From Silurus meridionalis (lineage: Eukaryota > Chordata > Actinopteri > Siluriformes > Siluridae): 64,000 nucleotides of DNA. Where the stretch lies: positions 7,121,450 through 7,185,449 of the forward strand of contig NC_060900.1 of NCBI RefSeq assembly GCF_014805685.1. Reading direction: 5' to 3'. Below are positions 55,287 through 64,000 of the stretch, one piece after another (within the stretch, counting starts at the first letter, position 1; each line of letters begins with the position of its first letter). Position numbers and translations under genes: made by a program. The notes beneath the pieces were generated by a model that saw only the letters and a list, made by a program, of their open reading frames with translations, did not search any database and was not told where the DNA came from.

Positions 55287-57461
55287 CGCTACAGGAGATG
55301 TAGTACAGGTATACACACACACACACACTGCTCAGTGCCGCTACAGGAGATGTAGTACAGGTAAAAACGCACACGCCTTTCTGACAGATTTCTGGAGTTT
55401 TTTTTTTTGCTTATGCTGTGAGTTTAATCAGTTGCAAGCAATAATATTTTATTATAATTAAATAATGTCACTATAATATTGTTAAAGTTTTGAATAATAA
55501 TAGAAATGTCACTTAAATATGCTTTAAGCATATGAGCGGGATTAGTCTAAGCCACTGAAATGATTACTTTCTATGCCGGGAAAAACTTTTTAACACGGTT
55601 TATTTTGTAAGTGATTCAAGTTGTCGGTATTTTGCATAATAGCAAGACAACGTATAAAGGCTGAAAATAACGTGTATGTGCGCTTTCATCCTCAGGTGTA
55701 CAAAGATGTGTGGGGAGGTGGAAAGATATCCAAGCCCTACATGGCACATCGCGTAAGAGGTTCAGTATGGGGCGTTGGCTTTTGCCCCTTCGAGGACATA
55801 CTCGGTATTGGACATGGAGAAGGGTTCACTAGTATGATTGTGCCAGGTCAGTACAGCAGTACATGTCGGTCCATTCCTGTTTATGACTGTTTAAACAACA
55901 TTTATGTGAAGATATAACCTTTAATTTATTGCTCATTCATATACACTATAGTGAAGTCAATACATAATGTGTAGATACACATTCATTCATTCATGTAATG
56001 CAGTCGACTAGTTTTAGAATCTATCTGTTTTTTTTTGCACAATGTTAGAATCTTGTGTTCATTTGCCTGGAACATTGACACACAATGCCAGCCTGGTTCC
56101 TGAAGCTTTAATAGTTTGTGGATAAGAAAAAGAAAGTTTGCAATATAATGAAGAAATCATTGTTGTTGTTTTTTTCTATATAAATGTCGGCCTTTATTTT
56201 AACTACATTCTTGAAATTGACTTTTGGTCCAGTGTCTGATCATAAAACAAAAGTATATGGTGGCCTATTTTTTTATTTTTTTGGCAGGTGCTGGTGAGCC
56301 GAACTTTGATGCTCTGGATGTGAACCCATACCGTAGCTTAAAGCAGAGGCAGGAATGGGAGGTCAAGGCTCTCCTGGAGAAAGTGCAGCCTGAGCTGATT
56401 GGTTTGGACCCAGGGCTGTTGAGTAAAGTGGACAAGGTGTCATTTGAGCAGAAACATAAAGAGAGAGTGGCGGCATTGGTAAGTTCTATATGTATGTGTA
56501 TATATACATGCACACATTGATAGAATTCATAGCACAGCTGTTCAGCAAGTGTACATCCAATCCATCCTTCCTTCTAGCCACCCATTTCATCCTAATTATC
56601 CTTCCTTCCAGCCATCCATCTACCCATCCATCCAATCCATTCTTCCTTCCAGCCACCCATATAGCCCATCCATCCACCCCGTCCTCCCATCCATCTCTCC
56701 AGCCATTCATCCATCTGTTTATCCATCCCATATACAAGTGTTTATTTTGAGAAGGATCAATATTCCACTTATAATTTCACAGCATTTTATGTTCATGAAG
56801 ACAAATTAGAGTTAATACAATAGACTATTTCATACAGATCTGCTTATGTTGGCATGTGAAAGGCACCATGCATAGACAGATGATACATAGACAGATGCTT
56901 ACTGTTTTTCTTGGTAATGCGCTGCTGGACCAGTATTACATTCATTGCATAAGCAGAAAAAGTGTGCATGTGTGCGTGCGTGCGTGAAAAAGAGAGAGAG
57001 AGGAGAGAAGCCTCGCACTGAGCTTGCACCTGCTCTGTTGCCTGATTGTCTTCAACAAGCTTTGTCTCAGCCAGAGAATCTGCATTGTGAAAAGGTTTTT
57101 TTTGTATGCATTTTTTCAGGGTTATGATCCACTCGCAAATGAAAAGTTTAAGCCAAGATTTAAAAAAAGAGGTAAAAGTGCATCTGGAGCTGTGGAGAAG
57201 AGGAAGAAGAAAGTGGCCCACGAGGATCAAAGGGTATTTAATTACACACAAACACACCATTTTCTTTTTCTTGAGGTTTTTATTTTAAGCACATCATTTT
57301 GCACAACCCCCTTTTCTCACCTGTAACACAATGTCTTTCTGAAGGACGTGATTCGGAAGACAGTGGCGGAGAAACTGCAGAGGGAAAAGGAGAGGAAGGA
57401 GAGTGCCAAGCAGCAGGGTATGCAGTGGAAGAAGACCGCACTGGACCGATTCAAGAAGTAG
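49696..57461 (+). CDS. wdr46: WD repeat-containing protein 46 (BING4/Utp7 orthologue)
   Basis: Exons read as 49696-49752, 50601-50672 (uncertain), 51659-51739, 52732-52844, 52955-53042, 53237-53298, 53386-53490, 54352-54502, 54617-54852, 55064-55217, 55696-55846, 56288-56478, 57120-57233, 57345-57461 (TAG). All have GT-AG sites and compatible phases; total 1692 nt, about 563 aa (human 610). Recognised blocks: [110 protein letters not shown] and [15 protein letters not shown]. The WD-repeat propeller spans exons 6-11, with basic tails. Nucleolar scaffold of the small-subunit processome in 18S rRNA maturation (family knowledge). Several introns carry long CA/GT arrays, and a LINE lies antisense in intron 3. 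AATAAA near 57656. Tail-to-tail with b3galt4, as in human. Confidence 0.93.
49955..50510. repeat. Compound TATG/TG/TA/CATA microsatellite block
   Basis: About 550 bp in wdr46 intron 1: TATG with embedded TG (49955-50170), a CTGTCTGTCCCTCCC break, TG (50219-50245), TA (50262-50315), TATG/TA alternations, TA (50405-50452), then CATA (50453-50500). The left TATG arm and the right CATA arm are complementary, so the block can fold into a large hairpin. The ORFs over it are repeat artefacts. Confidence 0.95.
51120..51290 (+). mobile_element. 3' tail of an L2-like LINE
   Basis: TTATCTGCACTTCTGGTAGA, CTGCATTTCGTTGCTGTGTA and CAATGCAATGACAATAAAGT are the consensus-like end of fish L2-type elements, followed by a short TCTATCGATCCATCGATCGA microsatellite tail. 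Only the tail remains. Confidence 0.65.
51773..52680 (-). mobile_element. RTE-type LINE reverse-transcriptase fragment, antisense in wdr46 intron 3
   Basis: On the minus strand: [50 protein letters not shown], then a frame change near 52083 to [17 protein letters not shown] (the catalytic F-ADD box), KTEYMCVN and [20 protein letters not shown]. The genomic left end TTCTTTCGGCTGCTCCCGTT is the usual 3' end of this family. 5'-truncated and frameshifted, so inactive. Confidence 0.85.
55021..55059. repeat. (GT)n abutting a wdr46 splice acceptor
   Basis: GT array ends 4 bp before the acceptor AG at 55062-55063, so it replaces the normal polypyrimidine tract of that intron. Confidence 0.95.
55196..55361 (+). 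repeat. Exon-end and splice-donor segment present three times, separated by CA arrays
   Basis: The last bases of a wdr46 exon plus its donor (CTACAGGAGATGTAGTACAG then GT) occur at about 55198-55219 and again near 55289-55310 and 55342-55363. Between them are CA runs (55220-55282 and 55311-55328). The first copy continues the reading frame; the others look like duplicated decoys. Confidence 0.9.
56555..56735. repeat. CCAT/CCTTC-rich minisatellite
   Basis: Irregular array of CATCCATCC, CCTTCCTTCCAGCC and related blocks in a late wdr46 intron. Confidence 0.8.
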
Positions 57462-57984
57462 AAAGGAGCTTTGTGACGACGACTTTACAGAACTAACAGA
57501 CTTATTCAGAACACTGAAAACTGGACTAGTTTTCAGTCTTTTTTTGTGAGATTTTCTTGTAATGAGAAGTCCTTTTTTGCAGAAAATATCTCTGTACTGA
57601 GTATTTTTTAATTAAACTGATATGCTGTAATATAACTGTCCTTTTTTTTTATTTTTAATAAAATACAAGTGGGTTGGTATTCAATTCATTCATCTTCAAT
57701 AATCTCTTTTGAGTGGTCATTATAGGGCTTCATACACATGCTCACACAGATTAGCATTGCCAATTCCCCTACCTGTGTGTTTCTGTGGAGGGAAGAAGCT
57801 GTGGGAATACTATTATGACTCATGCACAGAAAGTCCACAGACTATTTCTAAACAGCAGCTACTATTTGTTTCCAATTATCATTATGCAATCTGGGGCATT
57901 GGCAGTTATGAATATGGTAGTTGGGGTTCTCGTAAAGCTGCCATATTTGGACAAAGGATTGTAGAAAACTGACCATAAGATTCA

Positions 57985-58830
57985 TATATGCATTTGGAAT
58001 ATCTCTATCCACATTCAATCCCTATTTGCTGTTATAACGTCTACTCTTCTGAGAAGATGTTCCACTTGATTTTGGAGTGTGCTTCTGGAGATTTGTGTTT
58101 TAGACACAAAGGTCAGGTACTAATGTAGGTGAGGTGAGGAGGCCTGGGGTGCAGTCAGCATTTACATTAATCGCAAAGGTGTTCATTAGGGTTGAGGTCA
58201 GAGCTCTATAGAGGCCACTCTAGAGCTTTCCCTGCAACCCATGTAACTCATATCTTCATTGAGATTGCTTTGTGCGAAGAAAACAGGCTGGAACGGGTTT
58301 GAGTCTCCTAATTCAAGTGAACGAATGATTTTCTGTGACCACATCCAGTCATTCTATACAATTGTGTGCCTTAAACGCTGTGGTAAAATAATGGAGAACC
58401 ACCACATATGGCTGGAAAAGTATAAGTGTCCCAATATAAAAAATAATCAGAGCCATTGCACAGGTACTGCTCATAGCCAATTTTGGATTGTTTGGAAAAT
58501 TAAAGAAACCACTAGTCACTGATTTGTAGAAAATCAACAAAATAACAGCAGCTGATGACAAATTAAAAAGAACAGTCAAAAAAAAAAAAGTGATGGATAA
58601 AGAAAGGATCTCAGTCAAGCATGGTGGAGGTTGTGTTATAGCTTGGTCTTGCATAGCTTCTTATAGAATGCGCTGACTAATCTTTGTTGATGTAACTCAA
58701 AACGTTTCTGCAGCAGAATGAATTCAGAATTTACAGAGAAATGCATTAAATATAATTATGAGGAACTTCCTTCTGCAGCAAAACAATGACCCTCTTTCTA
58801 TAATCGCACAGCTTCAACCACCACGCATCA
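57985..58830. mobile_element. Tc1/mariner-type remnants
   Basis: ATCTCTATCCACATTCAATC, CTATTTGCTGTTATAACGTC, then GGTGTTCATTAGGGTTGAGG with TCAGAGCTCTATAGAGGCCA (to about 58220) follow the antisense transposase region of a common fish Tc1/mariner family. A second piece near 58600-58800 (TCAAGCATGGTGGAGGTTGT, ACAATGACCCTC) is sense transposase-like. Both are decayed. Confidence 0.65.
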
Positions 58831-58849
58831 TCTTTGCATGTGATCTTTT

Positions 58850-59085
58850 TCACGTCTCATTGTCTGCATAATTTTTGCACAGTTATACTGTATAATATTA
58901 TATATACCATATCTTATTACCTCCTGCACCTTCTGTACATATGGACCCATCCCCTCATTTAACACATTGCTATTTATTATAGATAGGTCACTTGTGCACT
59001 AGATGCTAATTGCATTTCATTGGCTCTGTACATGTACATTTTCACAATGACAATATTGTAGAATCGAATCCGAATCTAATAACAC
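58850..59085 (+). mobile_element. L2-like LINE 3' tail
   Basis: ATTACCTCCTGCACCTTCTG, CACTTGTGCACTAGATGCTA and ATTGCATTTCATTGGCTCTG, then TGACAATATTGTAGAATCGA: same tail class as 51120-51290, more diverged. Confidence 0.6.
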
Positions 59086-59171
59086 ACTTCCAATAAAACA
59101 ATGGACAAATGTAGAAAGGTTTTAGACTGCCAGGTTAATCACCAGATCTTAACCAAATTTCCCATGCATTT

Positions 59172-59400
59172 CAAGTCAAGTCAAGTCAGGTTTATTTGTA
59201 TAGCGCATTTCACAACAGACATTGTCTCAAAGCAGCTTTACACAAATCAACAGTGAAGGTGAATGGTGTGAATTTGTCCCTGATGAGCAAGCCGTGGCGA
59301 CTGTGGCAAGGAGAAACTCCCTTAGATGTTAAGAGGAAGAAACCTTGAGAGGAACCAGACTTAAAAGGGGAACCCATCCTCATTTCACTTTTTGAAGAGG
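59172..59400 (+). repeat. Interspersed repeat, TTTATTTGTATAGCGC family
   Basis: TCAAGTCAAGTCAGGTTTAT, ATTGTCTCAAAGCAGCTTTA, then GAGAGGAACCAGACTTAAAA and GGAACCCATCCTCATTT. Same family as 45588-45800 in the opposite orientation. Confidence 0.75.
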
Positions 59401-62031
59401 ACACTGAAAGAAGAAGACCTGAATGGCACTTCAGTACAAGCCTGTGAAATCATCACGAAAGACAAAAAAGCAATAATCTGATGCAGTTATTGCAACCGAG
59501 GAGTATGCAACCAAATAGAATGTGTAATTCATACATGAAGTGAAAAAATCAGTCCCAATACTTTTGTTTACTTAAAAATTAGGTAGTCTTACTCATCTTA
59601 TTCAAATTTTGATTTTAAATGTTCCAGTGAACAAAACAAACTAAACAGAAGCAAACAACATTGGCCTTACGTTCCAGTACTTCCAGTCAGGTTTATAGTT
59701 GTACCTATTTAACGTTTATTTAATGGCACCTAATCTTTCCCTTTACTGCAATGCTTTAATAAGATAAAAGACAGATACGGATCTGTCACACATTGAATTT
59801 GTCACATTTGCATTTCAAGGTCAAACGAGTTGCACAAGCAATACACAAGCTCACAAACTGTAGTCTAGTTTTATTTTGAAACCTGAAGTGTCACACTGAA
59901 TAGAGCTGATAACACAAGTCACTAGAGGTCTTTAGATAAGGCAAAGCAAGCGGTACAAAACCAAGAGGACAATTGAACACACTACATGACGTCATTTGGC
60001 ATACCATCAATTTACAGCAGATATTTTGCACATCCAGTTTCTGATATTTCTGTTCATGAGCATAGCTAATGTGAAATTGTGAAAGCATGTTGGATTTGAA
60101 GTGTTCAGCTAAAACTTTAACTAAAAATTGGTCATTTATCACACATTTCTGGACACTATGCATCTGATCATCTTTTCTTTTGGATTCTGGTCACATGCAT
60201 ATGCTTTTTACTTACTAGTCTGACCCATGCAGGAATAAATTAATTTGTCTATGTTAGTGGCCCAGTTATGGATTCTACATATAAATAATAAGTAAATATT
60301 TAATAGCATGTCCGTTGTGATGTCCCCTGTGGATTCTGTTCCATTTAGTTCATGAAGAACCAGTGCTCAGAACACAAACAGTGACAGTCTCTGGAAGTAG
60401 AGTTAATAGTTAAACTATTTTGGCAACAAATAGAATTTAGCTTAGCAAGAATTTATAGTTGTTCCTATATGTGTGTGTTAAATTGAAAATGAATAAAAAA
60501 ATGTTTTTTATTTAATAAATAACTAGGAATTCTATTAATGGAAAGTAGAATGAATAAATATTAAGTTCCATCTCCTTTCTCATAGATTATTACCAGCGTT
60601 ATTGATTAATCTAAATGCAGGAGACATACTATGGATCTGAACTGCACACACAACTATCAAGGGAAAATTTAGAGTATCCTTTGGACATGTTATTGAACAG
60701 TGGAAGAACCCAGAGGGAACCCACACAGACTTTGTGAGAACTCCACACAAACAGTAACCCAAGCTCAGGATCCACCCATGAGCACTGAGCAGTAGTGTGA
60801 TGACTGAAATAAAGCTCTTCTTCCCTTCATTATAAATATTATATATTATAAATGTTGCCTAAATACATGATCTTTGGATAGTTTAACTGGAAGTTTTGAG
60901 GTATTTTAGATTTAGAATTGGCATATACCTCAATTGTATAATGTTAATTTAGGCCACTATCAGAATTTTCAACATTAACATTTCTATTTGTTGTTTTAAG
61001 GAAGCAATCTCTTTCTACCTTCTCCCCACTTTATGAATTTGCATTGCTCTTCAAATATTCAGAACTTTGTAGTGAATTTATTTGTGTAACTTCTCTGTTT
61101 CATGTAAATTAGGCAAGCTATTGTTTGCATTTTCTTGCCCTGCATACCTACACGTTTGCTCGATAAAAAAAAAATTGAGAATTATATATGTGTTTTATAC
61201 TTACTAAGCTTTAGATTTATTTGATATTACACAGAAAGAGTACAAGTATAATGGTGCAAAACTACAACCAACTACCCTCTGCTATGCTTTACAGACTTGT
61301 CGATTAGCATCTGTCTCCCAGTCATGTTGGGTCACATTAAACTTTGTGTATCAGCCAATACAACGAGAAAAACATTTTTAAATACGCACTGCATTCATGT
61401 ATATAAATAACGGCAATTTAACGATGTAAAAGTTCCACTTACAAATATTCACAATCTTGTCAAAATCATTCCAAGTTCTTTGTTCAATCTTTCAGTATGC
61501 GGTTGCATACTAAGGCCAGATATTCCTTTGGAAGACCAGGTTTGAGAGCAAAGTCATAAAAGTTCGATGCTCAAGTTTGTACAATGTCCAGTGCACTCTT
61601 GCAAACATGATAGTTTAAATAAAAATAATAAATAAGTCCCAACGAACACATATGTTACTGACGTTTTTTAAACGTATAAATCTAGGACAGTTTAAAGACA
61701 GTGGTCATGCCCAGCAAGCTCACTTCAGGTGCGGATTAACTTTGCGTTGTTAAACTTTGAATTCAGATTACGTCATAGTAACGAACAGAGTGTATGATGC
61801 TTATGGAGTGTTTTGGACGCACTAAACACTACCAAGTGCTTGCACAAAAAGCATAATAAATATCACAAACATTCAAATATTTGACAACTGGCACACTATT
61901 GAGATACAGCCATAAAACAATTATACATGGTAGTTTGTTATGATTGTTCCATTGTAATGTTTTACAAGGCTTTGCACACATTTCTCTAAGAAATACTGCA
62001 GAATCTTTATTGGCTCTCCATGACTTTATCT

Positions 62032-63156
62032 TTAAAATACAGGCCATAAAACGTGTCCTACAAGCGCTCTGAATTTACAAATCCCAAGTGAAGTCCGGAC
62101 TCCCACCCAGGAGCAGGGAGCTTTGGAATGCATGTCTGCCCAGTAGTGGAGCATTTCCTCAGGTTTAGTATGATGGACAGACACCATGGCCTGGTAACAG
62201 CAGCGTGCGTACGGTACAGGTGGTCCTCCAGAAAAGAGCGGGCTGTGGGTGGGAGCGACGCCAGCGGTGTGGGCACACAAACCTACAAACACATCTTCAG
62301 GAGGCAGGGGCTTTGGCAACGGTGTTGCAGCAGCTGCCAGAGAGAGCTTAAGGACAGCAGGGCGGGAAAGTACGTACGCGGTTCCGCTGCAGTAATCAGG
62401 AAAGACGGCACCTGGGAAAGCATCTTTAGAAAAAAAGTGCTTGCTGGTTGGATTATGATCCGGTGCAACCCTCAAGTGAACCCGACCGAGGTAAATTTCT
62501 TCAAGCTCCTGCTCTGGTGCCCCCCAGTTCACGTTGATGTATTGGAGCAATGCACTAGGGTTGAACATCACATCATCGTCCACCTTGGCTAAAAAGCGAG
62601 CTTCAGGGCAAAAGCGCCGGGCCCAAGCTAACATAGACAAGGTCTTTAAGGTCAGATTAGCATAGGAATCCAGAAAGCGACCCTGCACCAGATCTGCGTG
62701 TTCCCGTGCCTCATCGGTCAGCTGCTTGGTCAGAACAGGATCCGATACCTGCCCCACCATGAACAAAGTCATGATCCGATACCCTCGAACTTGCACTTCA
62801 CCACCCCAGGTATCACGGATCGCTTGACGAGCTTTCTGGTTAGCAGGAGCCGAGGTCACCATTGTAATGAGGAAGGGCTTTGCGCGCTGGCAAACAAGCG
62901 GACTCGGCATGAGGAGGTATTCTTCTGGACGTGTAGGGGGCACGCTCTGTGGAAGAATTCCTCCTTGGGAACCCCCGACTCCGTTCATTTTCAGAGAAGT
63001 GACCCATAACTCAATGTAGTCAATGAAGAGAGCTGCAAAAAGGCAGGCAAAGACCAGAAAGCTGAGGAGTTGGGCCAGGCCGAAGTGTTTCACCAAACGG
63101 ATTTTACAAACCCACAGGCCGCGGATCACCATTCCTGCAGTCGCGCGTTCAGCCAC
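62032..63156 (-). CDS. b3galt4: Beta-1,3-galactosyltransferase 4
   Basis: Single coding exon, 374 aa (human 378). Type II Golgi membrane protein: short basic cytoplasmic tail, signal-anchor about residues 24-50, then a stem and a GT31 catalytic domain. Motifs: RQAIRDTWG 110-118, N-glycosylation site NLT 167-169, KVDDDV 191-196 (DxD-type UDP-galactose/metal site), FPDYCSGTAYVLS 252-264, and EDVFVG 287-292. The family member transfers galactose to GM2/GD2/GA2 to make GM1/GD1b/GA1 gangliosides (established for mammals; assumed here). A second in-frame Met at residue 9 is an alternative start. Flanked by wdr46 in convergent orientation, the arrangement of the human extended MHC class II region, which supports orthology. 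The open frame is unbroken and much more GC-rich than its surroundings. Confidence 0.93.
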   Translation of the reverse strand: MAERATAGMVIRGLWVCKIRLVKHFGLAQLLSFLVFACLFAALFIDYIELWVTSLKMNGVGGSQGGILPQSVPPTRPEEYLLMPSPLVCQRAKPFLITMVTSAPANQKARQAIRDTWGGEVQVRGYRIMTLFMVGQVSDPVLTKQLTDEAREHADLVQGRFLDSYANLTLKTLSMLAWARRFCPEARFLAKVDDDVMFNPSALLQYINVNWGAPEQELEEIYLGRVHLRVAPDHNPTSKHFFSKDAFPGAVFPDYCSGTAYVLSRPAVLKLSLAAAATPLPKPLPPEDVFVGLCAHTAGVAPTHSPLFSGGPPVPYARCCYQAMVSVHHTKPEEMLHYWADMHSKAPCSWVGVRTSLGICKFRALVGHVLWPVF

Positions 63157-64000
63157 AAATCATCTGAAATGTTTCTCTTTTGATTTTCTCAGTACTCACT
63201 CGGGTTTCTAAAGTTGGTCAGAAAGGTTCCTGGCGTCGAAGGTTACAACCAAAAATATTCTGAAAGCATTTGCACAGGCAAATTAGTGCAGCAGCGTATC
63301 TTCAACAACGAAAGCCCGCCTGGAAGAAACCAAACAATTTGGTGAACTAAAAACCAGATATACAAACATACATCTACAACATTGTTTCCTACATCCTGTT
63401 TCCATATACAATAGAGCTAACAATGATCTGGACAGACAAGTGCTGTTTCTTCATTCTGTGTATACAATTTCAATGTCAAATAAACAATAGAGACGTACAG
63501 AAATTACACTCAAGACTATTGAGGCTCATTTGAAATGAAAGTAAACTACTCACTCAAGTCTGATTTGAAATGAAAGTTAACTAATCATAGTGAATACAGC
63601 AACTTATATAATGTCGCAACTGGTCTTTTGAGGAAACGCTGCAGTTGAAGCGCGTGAGCTGCAATCAACCGGAAATTCTGGCTAAATTAATGAGCTACTG
63701 CATTCTTACATTAACGAATTTTTTTTTTTACGTTCTTATTTGTTTAATTTTTTTTAATAAGTGTGCATTTTAGCTGTATTAGCTCAACCAGCACGCACCA
63801 AACACAACAAACACGCATTTGCGCATCTTTATATTTGATCTATCTCATCATTCAAGGTCGATTGCAAGCCAACAACAACAAATGCAAACATTTCTACGTT
63901 TTTATTTTTTTTTAGTAAGATCAGATTAAGGAGACACACCTTTTCTTTGTAATACATCCAACACACGCAACATCCGTCCCGTTATTTGGACTGAAACTTA
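63157..64000. other. b3galt4 5' flank
   Basis: 5' UTR/promoter side of b3galt4. Slight CpG content near 63640-63675 (GAAGCGCGTGAGCTGC, AACCGGAAATTC with an ETS-like core). No further gene seen to the window end. Confidence 0.45.

Larger units (their letters stand above)
57462..62031. other. Convergent intergenic region, wdr46 to b3galt4
   Basis: No gene supported. Holds the wdr46 polyadenylation site, Tc1 and LINE remnants to 59.4 kb, then about 2.6 kb of unassigned AT-rich DNA, part of which is likely the b3galt4 3' UTR. Confidence 0.55.

Noticed and set aside
62128..63009. Plus-strand frames (154 and 103 codons) over b3galt4
   Set aside because: Antisense shadows of the b3galt4 coding exon, whose motifs clearly fix the minus strand.

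Overview
The window is vertebrate genomic DNA from a teleost fish. The basis is split genes with GT-AG introns, a tRNA-derived SINE, many decayed Tc1/mariner, hAT-like and LINE fragments, and very long TA, CA, TCTA and GAAA microsatellites. Species cannot be fixed from sequence alone; an otophysan such as a catfish or characin is a low-confidence guess from the Tc1 and TA-repeat load.

Layout. (1) 1-4849 (+): 3' part of a proline-rich multi-pass membrane protein gene of the PRRT3/PRRT4 type, with an AT-rich 3' flank to about 9.2 kb. (2) 9.26-41.6 kb (-): a head-to-tail array of four cytosolic sulfotransferase (SULT1-type) loci with a shared 8-exon layout of very constant exon sizes (24/130-139/126-129/101/127/98/175/113 nt). 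Copy 4 (36661-41585) is fully intact, 301 aa. Copy 3 (22842-32685) has its exons 6-8 duplicated in tandem inside a 3.7 kb direct repeat; the exon set nearest the 5' exons is broken and the far one is intact. Copy 2 (17339-20111) has lost exons 6 and 7 without breaking the frame. Copy 1 (9262-14328) is open from exon 2 on and divergent, with no recognisable exon 1. A 24 nt relic of a SULT last exon sits at 46.2 kb. (3) 41.6-49.6 kb: repeat-rich, gene-free. (4) 49696-57461 (+): wdr46, a nucleolar WD-repeat protein of the small-subunit processome, about 14 exons. (5) 62032-63156 (-): b3galt4, single coding exon, tail-to-tail with wdr46.

The wdr46-b3galt4 pair in convergent orientation matches the human extended MHC class II segment at 6p21.3 (established knowledge), so this looks like a piece of that ancient linkage group with a SULT array beside it. 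The sulfotransferases would use PAPS to sulfate phenols, steroids or bile-type alcohols in the cytosol. They have no evident pathway link to wdr46 (ribosome biogenesis) or b3galt4 (Golgi ganglioside synthesis).

The most notable structure is the tandem 3' terminal-exon cassette duplication in SULT copy 3. It could be an alternative-terminal-exon gene, a gene in transition, or partly an assembly artefact. All exon coordinates were read by eye from splice signals and homology to known families; no alignments or database searches were run.
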